NCBI RefSeq assembly: GCF_900114625.1
Contig: NZ_FOZL01000001.1
Coordinates: 4,092,001 to 4,156,000, forward strand
Direction: 5' to 3'
From: Granulicella pectinivorans
Lineage (GTDB): Bacteria; Acidobacteriota; Terriglobia; Terriglobales; Acidobacteriaceae
Length of the DNA stretch: 64,000 bases
Part shown: one piece after another, positions 7,946-16,087 of the stretch
How positions within the stretch are numbered: position 1 is the stretch's first letter
Layout of the letters: each line of letters starts with the position of its first letter
The notes under the pieces: generated by a model
What the model was told of the DNA's origin: nothing
The model's database searches: none
The model's input: only the letters and a program-made list of their open reading frames with translations
Translations under genes and position numbers: made by a program

Positions 7946-9615
7946 GATCTCCAACCTATCCGTTTGCCGCTGTCGTGGGCCAGGACGCGATGAAGCTTGC
8001 GCTGCTGCTGGCCGCGGTGGATTGGCGTCTGGGGGTTCTGCTGCGCGGCGATAAGGGGTCGGGCAAGACGACCACGGCGCGGGGGCTCGCGGCGTTGTTG
8101 CCTTCGCCTGCCCCGTTCGTGAACCTGCCGCTTGGAGCCACCGAGGATCGGCTGTTGGGTGGGCTTGACCTGGAGCGTACGCTGAAGGGCGAGCCGGAGT
8201 TGAAGCGCGGTCTGCTGGCGGAGGCGCATGGCGGGATTTTGTATGTCGATGAAGTGAATCTGCTGCAGGGGCATCTGGGCGATGCGCTGTTGGATGCCGC
8301 GGCGACGGGGGTGAACTACCTCGAGCGTGAAGGGCTGAGTGCTTCGCATCCGGCGGAGTTCGTGCTGCTGGGCAGTATGAACCCGGAGGAGGGTACGCTG
8401 CGCCCGCAACTGCTGGATCGATTCGCGCTTTCGGTGTCCGTGGACGCTCCGGACGAGCCTGCGTTGCGGCAAGAGGTTGTGAGCCGGAGGATTTCGTTTG
8501 AGCGCGATCCTGCGGGATTCGCCGTGGCGTGGGAGGCTGCCCAGGAAGCACTGCGGGAGAAGATCGCAGGGGCACGCGCGCGACTTGGTTTGGTGGAGTG
8601 CTCTGCGGAGATGTTGCGTTCGATCTGCGCGGTGGTCTCTGAGCGAGGCATCCGTTCGCTGCGTGCGGATCTGGCGGTGATGCGCGCAGCGGCTGCGTAT
8701 GCGGCGTTGTCGGGCGAGGAGGCCGTCGGGGCGAATCATGTTGAGGCTGTGTTGCCACTCGCGCTGGGCCATCGGGCGCGAGATGCGAACCGCACGCAGA
8801 GGCCACCGAGTTCACCACCTCCACCCAGGCGGGAGGAGGAGAAAGCATCCGGGGCGAACGAAGACTCGGGCTACACGGCCGAGCGCGTGTTTGCACCGCG
8901 ATCCGTGGAGACGACGATGGTTGCGTCGCCGCATGAGGGTGGGCAGCGCGGTGGGGCTGCGGTGAAGGAGCCCGGACGCGGGCCAGTTACGGGTCAACGC
9001 GCGTCGAGCCAGCCGCGTGAACTCGATCTTCTGAGCACGGTGAAACATGCGCTGCAGGAGACGGGGTCACTGCAACCGCGCACCTCCGACCTGCATGAGC
9101 GGGTGCGAGATGGAGGCGCGGCGAGACGGCATGTGATTGTGATCGACTCCAGTGGATCGCATGCGATTCATGAGCGGATGCGGCTGGTGAAGGGCGCAAC
9201 GGAGAGTCTGTTGACGCGCTCGTTCCGGCGAGGGGACGAGGTTGCGATCCTTGTGTTTCGCGGCACATCCGCGGAGGTGCTGGTTGAACCTACGTCGAAC
9301 CTTGCGGATGCATTGACCGCGCTGGAGTATCTGCCTACGGGGGGACGAACGCCGCTGGCGCATGCGCTGGAGTTGAGCAAGGGGTATGTGACGGCGCACA
9401 CGACTCTTATTGTGATGACGGATAGCCGGGCGAATTATCCGCTCTTTGGGGGCGATCCGTGGAGAGAGGCGCTGGATGTTGCCGCACAGATTGAATGCGG
9501 TGCGCTGGTTGTCGATACGGAGATTTCTCAGAATCCGCTGGGGCAGGCGAGGTTGTTGGCGGATTCGCTGCGTGCTCGGTATGTGACGCTGGAAGAGTTG
9601 ATTGCGACCGGCTAA
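7942..9615 (+). CDS. ChlI/ChlD-type AAA+ and VWA fusion, cobaltochelatase motor subunit
   Basis: This 557-residue protein joins a BchI-like AAA+ ATPase and a BchD-like von Willebrand A domain. Walker A is RGDKGSGKTTT (about residues 35-45), Walker B is GILYVDEVNLL near residue 100, and sensor motifs such as GSMNPEEGTLRPQLLDRF follow. A Pro/Arg-rich low-complexity linker covers about residues 285-385. The VWA domain begins near 393 with a metal-adhesion motif DSSGSH (around 402), a mild variant of DxSxS, followed by TGGRTPL and MTDSRAN. Single-chain ChlID proteins replace CobS/CobT in many cobaltochelatases, and the 4-base overlap with cobN supports that role. It is the last gene of the riboswitch 1 unit. 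A bacteriochlorophyll role is unlikely because no bch genes are present. Confidence 0.88.
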   Translation: MRSPTYPFAAVVGQDAMKLALLLAAVDWRLGVLLRGDKGSGKTTTARGLAALLPSPAPFVNLPLGATEDRLLGGLDLERTLKGEPELKRGLLAEAHGGILYVDEVNLLQGHLGDALLDAAATGVNYLEREGLSASHPAEFVLLGSMNPEEGTLRPQLLDRFALSVSVDAPDEPALRQEVVSRRISFERDPAGFAVAWEAAQEALREKIAGARARLGLVECSAEMLRSICAVVSERGIRSLRADLAVMRAAAAYAALSGEEAVGANHVEAVLPLALGHRARDANRTQRPPSSPPPPRREEEKASGANEDSGYTAERVFAPRSVETTMVASPHEGGQRGGAAVKEPGRGPVTGQRASSQPRELDLLSTVKHALQETGSLQPRTSDLHERVRDGGAARRHVIVIDSSGSHAIHERMRLVKGATESLLTRSFRRGDEVAILVFRGTSAEVLVEPTSNLADALTALEYLPTGGRTPLAHALELSKGYVTAHTTLIVMTDSRANYPLFGGDPWREALDVAAQIECGALVVDTEISQNPLGQARLLADSLRARYVTLEELIATG

Positions 9616-9616
9616 C

Positions 9617-9631
9617 GGGAAGGCGCTTCCC
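9617..9631. terminator. Short hairpin between convergent operons
   Basis: GGGAAG-GCG-CTTCCC forms a perfect six-pair hairpin with a three-base loop just after the chlID stop and before the cobD stop of the opposing operon. It has no clear U tract on either strand, so it is only a candidate bidirectional terminator. Confidence 0.4.
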
Positions 9632-9643
9632 TGGCGGCTTTCG

Positions 9644-10732
9644 TTAGAGGTCTCGCAGGATCGATGCGAAGGCATGGACCAGACGAGCGTTGTCGTCCTC
9701 GTCGCGCACGGCACAGCGGAGATGATCGCCGGACAGCCCTTCGAAGTTTGTGCAGTTGCGCAGCACGATGCCAAATTCGCGGATCATGCGGTTCCAGAAC
9801 ACGCTTGCCTCCATGCGTGCGGGTAGACGAAGCAGAAGGAAGTTGGCAGCGGACGGGTATGTCTCCACTCCCAGTGCATGGAGCTGGATGCTCAGCGTTT
9901 GACGGCGATGCTCGTTGCGTTGACGAGACTGCTGCACGTAGTCGATGTCATCCAATGCTGCGATGACGCCTCGGCTGGCAAGCGTGGTGATGGCCCATGG
10001 AGCGAGCGACGCGGAGAGGTGTGCGGTGAGCTGCCGATTGGCGAGGACATAGGCTACGCGCAGACCGGGCAGGCCGTGGAACTTCGTGACTGAACGAAAG
10101 ACCGTCAGATGCGGGAAGGTGTCCACGTCGGCGGAGAGGGATGCCTCGGGTGCGTAGTCGATGAAGGCCTCATCCAGCAACAGGCGGATGCCGAGGCCAT
10201 TGAGCTTTTCGACCAGGCGCAGCATTGTGGATCGAGTAGCGAGGACGCCGGAGGGGTTCTGTGGATTCGCGAGCAGAACCGCATCGCAGCCGGCATGGCT
10301 TGCCGCGGAGACGAGCGTTTCAGGGTTGTAGATGAAGGAGTCTGGCTGCAGCGGGAATGGGACGATCTCAGTCGAGGCGAGTTGGATTGCTCGCGCGTAC
10401 TCCACGAATGCAGGTACCGGGAGGAGGCAACGCCTGACGGGCTGGATCCTAAGGAGGGTTTCGAGCAGAGGAACGAAACCGTTGGCTACGGTGATTGTCT
10501 CGAGCGGGACGCATGCGTAGGTTGCGATCGCTTCGCGCAGGGCGAGTTCTGCGAGGTCAGGATACTCTTCGAGGATGGAGGCTTCGTCGAGCGCCTTGCG
10601 GATCGCCGGTATCACCGAGAAGGGTGGACCTTCTGGGTTGATATTCGCGCTGAAGTCCAGCAGGCGCTCCATGGGCATGCCGGCGAACGCTGCGATGGTG
10701 TGTCGCTGCCCGCCGTGGCTGGGTAGTTTCAT
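9644..10732 (-). CDS. cobD: Threonine-phosphate decarboxylase-like PLP enzyme (CobD/CobC)
   Basis: This is a fold-type I PLP enzyme of the histidinol-phosphate aminotransferase family, 362 residues from the ATG. Landmarks are LLDFSANINPEGPP near the N terminus (typical of CobD/CobC), ANPQNPSG around residue 155, LLLDEAFIDYA near 185, and the Schiff-base lysine in SVTKFHGLPGLR at Lys217. The role is formation of (R)-1-aminopropan-2-ol phosphate, the aminopropanol linker of cobalamin. The start overlaps the cbiB stop by four bases, and CbiB attaches this linker to the corrin ring, so the two act in sequence. It is the last gene of the riboswitch 2 unit. A histidinol-phosphate aminotransferase is the alternative, made unlikely by the context. 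Confidence 0.88.
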   Translation of the reverse strand: MKLPSHGGQRHTIAAFAGMPMERLLDFSANINPEGPPFSVIPAIRKALDEASILEEYPDLAELALREAIATYACVPLETITVANGFVPLLETLLRIQPVRRCLLPVPAFVEYARAIQLASTEIVPFPLQPDSFIYNPETLVSAASHAGCDAVLLANPQNPSGVLATRSTMLRLVEKLNGLGIRLLLDEAFIDYAPEASLSADVDTFPHLTVFRSVTKFHGLPGLRVAYVLANRQLTAHLSASLAPWAITTLASRGVIAALDDIDYVQQSRQRNEHRRQTLSIQLHALGVETYPSAANFLLLRLPARMEASVFWNRMIREFGIVLRNCTNFEGLSGDHLRCAVRDEDDNARLVHAFASILRDL

Positions 10733-11691
10733 TGCTCTCCTTTGTGCCTGCTGCGGCAGAACGCAAACAGGACGCAGACACCGAGGGCGAGCGCGGCTAC
10801 GCGCGCTGTGGCGCGGATCGCATCGCGGGCCTTTGCGGGGGTGGGTGCGGCGAACTCTTCTCCCATCCGTTGCGCGGCGATGAGTTCGCCATCGTAGGTG
10901 TTGGAGCCACCGAGACACACACCCAGCGCACCGGCGAGCGCAGCTTCGGGCTGGCCTGCGTTAGGACTCTTGTGCCTGGATCCATCGCGTCGCCATGTGG
11001 CCCACGAGGCTGGCGCGTCAGCAGCGGACGTGAGCACGAAATAGAGAGCCGTAAGGCGTGCGGGGATGAAGTTTGCGGCGTCGTCGAGGCGCGCGGCGAA
11101 CCGGCCGAAGTACTGATACCTTGTGTTGCGATGGCCGATCATGGAGTCGAGTGTATTGACCGCCTTGTATGCCATGGCGAGTGGAGCGCCGCCCAAGGTC
11201 AGGTAAAACATCGGTGCGACCACGCCGTCTGATGCGCTCTCGGCGAGCGTCTCGATGAGGGCCCTGCTGATCTCATGGGTGTCGAGGTGCGCGGTATCGC
11301 GACCCACGATGCGTGCGATGCGAAGTCTTGCCAGGGCGAGATCGTTTGCGTCCAACGCAGCGCTTACGCTTTCCGCTTCCTGGTGCAGATTGCGTGCGGC
11401 GAGGCAGGTCCATCCAAGAAGAGTCTCCACAGTGCGTCCGATGGCGGGTGTAAGCCGATAGGAGAGCGCGATGGCCTGTTGCGTCAAGATATACGTCGAA
11501 GCCACCAGAGCCGTCGAGAGAAGAAGGCCCTTCATACACTGTGCCGCTTCGTCGTCCTCATCGCGGCGGATGAGGGCTTCCCCATGCTCGATGGCAGCAC
11601 CCATCGCGCGGACGGGATGGGGAAACCATTCGGGATCGCCGGCGACCTGATCGACGAGAAAGGCAGCGGGGAGCAGGATGGCTCGTTTCAT
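10729..11691 (-). CDS. cbiB: Adenosylcobinamide-phosphate synthase CbiB
   Basis: CbiB is an inner-membrane enzyme that joins adenosylcobyric acid to the aminopropanol (phosphate) linker. The 320-residue protein has the family signature DQVAGDPEWFPHPVRAMG near the N terminus, several membrane segments (around residues 55-75, 190-215 and 295-315) and the conserved ASDGVVAPMFYLTLGGAPLAMAYKAVNTLDSM region (about 150-185), followed by GRFAARLDDAANFIPARL. Both ends overlap neighbours by four bases (cobQ upstream, cobD downstream), which suggests coupled translation. The name follows the Salmonella system; the same enzyme is called CobD in Pseudomonas. Confidence 0.93.
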   Translation of the reverse strand: MKRAILLPAAFLVDQVAGDPEWFPHPVRAMGAAIEHGEALIRRDEDDEAAQCMKGLLLSTALVASTYILTQQAIALSYRLTPAIGRTVETLLGWTCLAARNLHQEAESVSAALDANDLALARLRIARIVGRDTAHLDTHEISRALIETLAESASDGVVAPMFYLTLGGAPLAMAYKAVNTLDSMIGHRNTRYQYFGRFAARLDDAANFIPARLTALYFVLTSAADAPASWATWRRDGSRHKSPNAGQPEAALAGALGVCLGGSNTYDGELIAAQRMGEEFAAPTPAKARDAIRATARVAALALGVCVLFAFCRSRHKGEQ

Positions 11692-13256
11692 CGGGGTGGC
11701 TCCGCTTTGCTGCTTTCGTAGCGAAGACCTGCCCAGCGGAAGATCGTGTTCATATCAAGGGCGGCTTCCACGTGAGAGGCCAAGCGATTGAGTTCGTTTT
11801 CGCGCACGGTCTTCCAGTCCGCGAACTCTGTTGCAGGGCTGAGTGTATAGAAGGCACGGACGTCTGCGAGGAATGCGTGGCGAAAGGCGTCCTCGTCAAA
11901 GAGACCGTGCAGGTATGTCCCGAAGATGTGTCCCGCAGGGGCTATGCAGCCATCGGTATATTCCGTGCCTGGAGTATCGAGGCGTGCGATGCGCGCAAAG
12001 GGCGCTGCGTGTTCGAGATAGGTCGTTTCTCCCACGTGGATCTCATAACCGCAGACAGGGATTCCGGAGAGGTGCGCACCCAGTGTGCTCCCCTCGATGA
12101 CCGCGCCGTGCGCCAGGCTTGTTATCTTGTGTGCCAGCATGGTGGTGTGGATCGGCAGCAGACCCAGGCCCGCGAAGGTGCCAGCGTGCTCTATGCCTTC
12201 GCTGTCGAGGATGGTATGTCCGAGCATCTGCATGCCTCCGCAGATGCCCACGACCCACTTCGCGATGGCGTGTTTTTCGATGGCTGCATCGAGGCCTTGC
12301 GCACGGAGCCAGAGGAGGTCGTCCACCGTCTGCTTGCTGCCGGGCAGGATCACGACGTCGGCCAGGGTGAGGGCTTCGGTGGTACGGACAAAGTGCAGGG
12401 CGATGGATGGCTCGGCGAGGAGTGCGTCGAAGTCCGTGAAGTTGGAGAAGGACGGCAGCGCGATGACAGCGATGTTGAGAGGGCGCGACGAGTTCGTGTC
12501 GGGTTTCCACTTCAGGCCGGGTTCGATGCGGAGCCCTACCGAATCTTCTTCGTCGAGTTTCAGATCTTGCAGAAAAGGTACGACGCCGAGGCACGGCTTT
12601 GCGAGGCGCTGCTCCATCCTATGAACGCCGGAAGCGAGCAGGGACAGATCGCCGCGAAACTTGTTGATCGCGAAGCCGTCGATGCGGGCCTGCTCTTCGG
12701 GGTCAAGGAGCAGAACCGTGCCGAGCAGAGAGGCGAAGACACCACCACGATCAATGTCACCGACAAGAAGGCAGCGGGCGTCTGCCATGGCGGCGATGCG
12801 CATGTTGACGATATCGTGCTGTTTGAGGTTGATCTCGGCGGGAGAGCCTGCGCCTTCGATCACGACGACGTCGTAGGATTCGGCCAGCGTGGCGTAGCTT
12901 TCGCGTACGGCAGGCATCAACTCCTCGACGCGGCGCAGATGATAGTCCGAGGCGGAGAGCGATCCCCAGATCCTGCCGTGCACCACGATCTGCGAACGCA
13001 TGTCGCCCATGGGCTTGAGGAGGATGGGGTTCATGTGAACGGATGGCGCGATTCCCGCAGCTTCGGCCTGCAGGGCCTGCGCGCGACCAATCTCGAGACC
13101 CTCGGGTGTGGCTGCGGAGTTCAGAGACATGTTCTGCGATTTGAAGGGTGCGACGCGGACGCCGTGCTGTGCGAAGATGCGGCACAAGGCGGCGACGAGA
13201 AGGGATTTCCCGACGTGGGAGCTGGTGCCGAGTACCATGATGGCGCGTGCGCTCAT
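11688..13256 (-). CDS. cobQ: Cobyric acid synthase CobQ/CbiP
   Basis: CobQ amidates positions b, d, e and g of adenosylcobyrinic acid a,c-diamide using glutamine and ATP. The 522-residue protein has an N-terminal dethiobiotin-synthetase-like domain with Walker-type GTSSHVGKS (residues 10-18), FKSQNMSLNS near 38 and VVIEGAGSPAEINL near 131. The C-terminal type I glutamine amidotransferase domain has nucleophile Cys339 in GICGGMQMLG and a His in TYLHGLFDED. Length is normal for the family (about 480-520). It overlaps bluB and cbiB by four bases each. The long open frame on the opposite strand is a composition artefact. Confidence 0.95.
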   Translation of the reverse strand: MSARAIMVLGTSSHVGKSLLVAALCRIFAQHGVRVAPFKSQNMSLNSAATPEGLEIGRAQALQAEAAGIAPSVHMNPILLKPMGDMRSQIVVHGRIWGSLSASDYHLRRVEELMPAVRESYATLAESYDVVVIEGAGSPAEINLKQHDIVNMRIAAMADARCLLVGDIDRGGVFASLLGTVLLLDPEEQARIDGFAINKFRGDLSLLASGVHRMEQRLAKPCLGVVPFLQDLKLDEEDSVGLRIEPGLKWKPDTNSSRPLNIAVIALPSFSNFTDFDALLAEPSIALHFVRTTEALTLADVVILPGSKQTVDDLLWLRAQGLDAAIEKHAIAKWVVGICGGMQMLGHTILDSEGIEHAGTFAGLGLLPIHTTMLAHKITSLAHGAVIEGSTLGAHLSGIPVCGYEIHVGETTYLEHAAPFARIARLDTPGTEYTDGCIAPAGHIFGTYLHGLFDEDAFRHAFLADVRAFYTLSPATEFADWKTVRENELNRLASHVEAALDMNTIFRWAGLRYESSKAEPPR

Positions 13257-13942
13257 GGCTGCTCCCGGGCCTGGTATCGCTCGTAGGAGACGACGTCGGC
13301 GAGCGCCTTGCGTCGCTCCCAGCCCTGTCGCTCGAGCTCCGGCGCGTTGCCGAAGCCGTCGACATAGCCGAGACAGAGGTAGGCGACAAGCATGAGTTCA
13401 GCGGGGATGGTGAGGATGGAACGCAAGGCATCGGGCGAGACGATACTGACCCATCCGACCCCGACGCCTTCCGCACGTGCGGCGAGCCAGAGATTCTGGA
13501 TGGCACAGACGGTTGAATAGACGGCCGTCTCCGGCATGCTCTGTCGGCCGAGGCCGTGCCCCTGCGTGCTTTGCGCTTCGCAGACGATGCATAGGTTTTG
13601 CGGGGCTTCGAGGATACCTTCGAGTTTCAAGGCAGAATAGGCGTCGAGACGCGCGCCGGTATAGATCTGCGAGGCCTGTTGGTTTGCCTCGACGAAGGCA
13701 TGATGGACCTTCGTGCGTGTTTCGATGGACCGCACCACGATGAAGCGGGTGGGCTGCATGAGACCGACGGAAGGGGCGCTGTGCGCCGCGGCGAGGAGGC
13801 GATCGAGGAGTTCCTGCGGAAGAGGAGTGGGCAGGAAGCCGCGACGGACATCACGCCGCTCGGAGATGGAGCGGTAGACCGCTTCGCGCTCCTCGGGCGT
13901 GTAGGCCGATGCCATCGCGGCTTCTGTTGGATCTACCGGCAT
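13253..13942 (-). CDS. bluB: 5,6-dimethylbenzimidazole synthase BluB
   Basis: BluB is a flavin-destructase of the nitroreductase fold that cleaves FMNH2 with O2 to make the lower ligand base of cobalamin. The 229-residue protein shows YRSISERRDVRRGF near the N terminus, AAAHSAPSVGLMQPTRF in the flavin-binding region, and AEGVGVGWVS, all typical of BluB; Asp and Ser residues of the lid region appear in HSAPSVG. Its place between pduO and cobQ, with tight overlaps, supports BluB over a general nitroreductase. The reaction needs oxygen, so the host can probably make DMB-cobalamin under at least microaerobic conditions; this is inference. Confidence 0.92.
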   Translation of the reverse strand: MPVDPTEAAMASAYTPEEREAVYRSISERRDVRRGFLPTPLPQELLDRLLAAAHSAPSVGLMQPTRFIVVRSIETRTKVHHAFVEANQQASQIYTGARLDAYSALKLEGILEAPQNLCIVCEAQSTQGHGLGRQSMPETAVYSTVCAIQNLWLAARAEGVGVGWVSIVSPDALRSILTIPAELMLVAYLCLGYVDGFGNAPELERQGWERRKALADVVSYERYQAREQP

Positions 13943-14517
13943 TACCAGGCCCTCGACCAGCGCGGTCCGGCTTTTTCTTCAGGGCGGAGACGGGCATCCA
14001 CGCCGGCTTTGAACTCGATGAGGCGACCGAAGAGCCAGATGAGATCGGAGAGGCGATTGAGGTACATCAACACCTCGGGTGCCACGACGCCACCGCTCTC
14101 CACGAAGCGGACGGCGCACCGCTCGGCGCGGCGGCAGACGGCACGCGCGATCTCGTAGGCGGCGGATTCGCGATGTGCTCCTGGGAGGGACCAGTCTCCG
14201 AGGATGCCTTCGGTCGCCTCGATCTGGTGGACGAGGTTGGTGAGGAAATCCACGTCTTCGGTGGAGATGATGGGAGGCGTCTTCTTGCTCTCGGGTGGTG
14301 TGGCGAGTGCGGAGCCGAGGCGGAAGAGGGTCCGCTGGATGGTTTCGGTCCAGGCTGCGATCTCGGCGTCGCTGCAGATGCTGCGGGCGAATCCGAGGAC
14401 GGTGTTGAGTTCATCGACGGTGCCGTAGGATTCGACGCGGAGATCAGCCTTTGAGACGCGAATGCCGCCCGCCAGCCCTGTTTGTCCGCCATCGCCTCGT
14501 TTCGTTGAAATGCTCAT
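13942..14517 (-). CDS. pduO: PduO-type cob(I)alamin adenosyltransferase
   Basis: This 191-residue enzyme transfers the adenosyl group of ATP to cob(I)alamin or a cob(I)yrinic acid precursor. The N terminus has the ATP-binding motif TKRGDGGQTGL (residues 5-15), then SYGTVDELNTVLGFAR, and the C-terminal half has the conserved RRAERCAVRF and LNRLSDLIWLFGR segments of the PduO family. I start at the ATG before SISTKRGDG; the longer frame upstream only shadows the preceding gene. It overlaps the unknown gene upstream by four bases and shares one base (TAATG) with bluB. Confidence 0.92.
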   Translation of the reverse strand: MSISTKRGDGGQTGLAGGIRVSKADLRVESYGTVDELNTVLGFARSICSDAEIAAWTETIQRTLFRLGSALATPPESKKTPPIISTEDVDFLTNLVHQIEATEGILGDWSLPGAHRESAAYEIARAVCRRAERCAVRFVESGGVVAPEVLMYLNRLSDLIWLFGRLIEFKAGVDARLRPEEKAGPRWSRAW

Positions 14518-15332
14518 GTTGTCTTCTCCTTCAGATGCTGGGTTGTGGCCGGCTCGACCGTTTCTTCCATCGTGACGCGCAACCGCTTGTGGAGCTTCGG
14601 CCGGGTGTACGTCAACGTGAGGGTGTCGTTGATAAAGTCTGTGACCAGCGGAGGGCGCACGCAGCCTAACGTCTCTTCGTTGAAGAACCATGGCTGGACG
14701 GGGCCTAACTCGGCCAAGGTCTTAGCCTGGATGATGACGGCAGGAACATGCGATATGCCGGCGTGCAAGAGGCGATAGGCGCGGTGGTAGCCATCGCGAA
14801 GGAACCAGCGGCCATGGTACTGGGCGACCTCCAAGAAGGGACTGCCACCATGGAGCACGAGAGGCGTTTCGATGGTGTTGCCGGCGCGGAACTGGAGGTT
14901 GGGGTTCTCTGTCTGGATCGTGAGAACCGGGCCTTTGCGTTCGATCACATCGTACGCGATGGATGCGACCGGACCGAAGGCGATAGCAACGAGAGAGGAC
15001 CAGTCGTCTGCTATGGGAAGACTCTCTTCGCCGGGGATGATGCGTCTTTGGAAGGACACGAGCCTGGTGAGATCGACGATGCCTGTCGTCCAGTCGAGAC
15101 CGTTCATCTCTTCGATGAGATCGGCGCGGCGGCTTTGCGTGGCGAGTGCCGACGCTACCTCATCCGGGATGTGACTGGCACGCGGGTCTTCCTGCTTGAA
15201 GGGAGCGAGTGTTGCGAGGAATGTTCCTGCGTGGTCGAGCGCGGTTGTGACGGCGTCGCTGGTGGGGCGATAGGGATTGTCGTCGATCCCCCACGCGGCG
15301 AGCTCGCGCACGGTGACATGCGAGGCGTTCAT
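14514..15332 (-). CDS. Unknown protein in the cobalamin operon, ParB-like segment
   Basis: I do not recognise this 272-residue soluble protein as an established B12 enzyme. It has no signal peptide or membrane helix. A central segment, WFLRDGYHRAYRLLHAGISH at about residues 180-199, resembles the G-x-H-R region of ParB/sulfiredoxin-like folds. The N-terminal half is acidic and holds GIDDNPYRPTSDAVTTALDH and a possible helical repeat; the C terminus is rich in Lys, Arg and Thr. It overlaps the ABC ATPase upstream and pduO downstream by four bases each, so it is firmly embedded in a riboswitch-controlled operon and probably has a corrinoid-related task such as handling, repair or regulation. 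That is inference from position only. Three well-packed frames on either side make it a real gene. Confidence 0.75.
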   Translation of the reverse strand: MNASHVTVRELAAWGIDDNPYRPTSDAVTTALDHAGTFLATLAPFKQEDPRASHIPDEVASALATQSRRADLIEEMNGLDWTTGIVDLTRLVSFQRRIIPGEESLPIADDWSSLVAIAFGPVASIAYDVIERKGPVLTIQTENPNLQFRAGNTIETPLVLHGGSPFLEVAQYHGRWFLRDGYHRAYRLLHAGISHVPAVIIQAKTLAELGPVQPWFFNEETLGCVRPPLVTDFINDTLTLTYTRPKLHKRLRVTMEETVEPATTQHLKEKTT

Positions 15333-16087
15333 CGGGCAGCTCCCATCAGCAGAGGATGACGGGCGGGATCGCAGTCGAAGGCCTCAGACAGATGCCGCGG
15401 TGTCATCACGTCAGCAGGAGCGCCTTGCGTTACCTTGCAGTCCGGCGCCATCAGGAGGACGTGCGAAAAGTTGTGCGTGACGAGGTGGAGATCATGGATG
15501 GATGCGAAGACGGTAATGCCTTCGGCGTTGAGCTGGTGGAGCAGATCGATGAGTTCTACCTGGCGCCCGATGTCGAGGTTTTGGGTTGGCTCGTCGAGGA
15601 GAAGAAGACGCGGCTCCTGCGCGAGGCCAAGGGCTACCTTGACTCGCTGGCGCTCGCCGCCGCTAAGTTCGTTGAAGATGCGGTTGCGCAGGCCGGAAAC
15701 ATCCGCGAGCGACAGGGCACGGTCTACGGCCTTGCGATCGGTCATGGTGAATCCACGCAGACGGCCCAGATATGGCGTACGACCCTGCTCGACGACCTGC
15801 TCCACGGTGAAGGCGAAGGGGACGTCGAGTTGCTGCGGCACCATGGCGATGCGTTGCGCGCGAGCTTTCGCGGCATAGGAGGCGATAGGGACTCCATCGA
15901 GCCGTACGCTGCCTGATGTTGGAAGCAGCGTGCCTGCAAGGATGCGGAGGAGCGTGGTCTTTCCGACACCGTTCGGTCCGATCAAGGCTGCGCTCGTGCG
16001 TTCCGTGAGCGTGAACGAGAGATGATCGAGGATGCTGCGTCCGGCGTAGTTGAAGCTGACGGCGTCGACCGACATGATGGGAGTCAT
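15329..16087 (-). CDS. btuD: Second cobalamin-type ABC transporter ATPase
   Basis: This 252-residue FecE/BtuD-type ATPase has Walker A GPNGVGKTT near residue 37, signature LSGGERQR, Walker B LLLLDEPTQNLD, and a switch His in ASIHDLHL. It overlaps the permease stop upstream by four bases and the unknown gene downstream by four. Together with the permease, the TonB-dependent receptor and possibly the separate binding protein at 19.9 kb it forms a second corrinoid uptake path in the window. Whether the two importers differ in substrate (cobalamin, cobinamide, cobalt chelates) cannot be told from the sequence. Confidence 0.88.
   Translation of the reverse strand: MTPIMSVDAVSFNYAGRSILDHLSFTLTERTSAALIGPNGVGKTTLLRILAGTLLPTSGSVRLDGVPIASYAAKARAQRIAMVPQQLDVPFAFTVEQVVEQGRTPYLGRLRGFTMTDRKAVDRALSLADVSGLRNRIFNELSGGERQRVKVALGLAQEPRLLLLDEPTQNLDIGRQVELIDLLHQLNAEGITVFASIHDLHLVTHNFSHVLLMAPDCKVTQGAPADVMTPRHLSEAFDCDPARHPLLMGAAR

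Noticed and set aside
3581..9615. Magnesium chelatase (BchH/BchD) for bacteriochlorophyll
   Set aside because: No photosynthesis genes are near, and the unit sits behind a cobalamin riboswitch with btu genes.
11772..13286. 504-codon open frame opposite cobQ
   Set aside because: It mirrors a well-supported cobQ gene and shows no family features.
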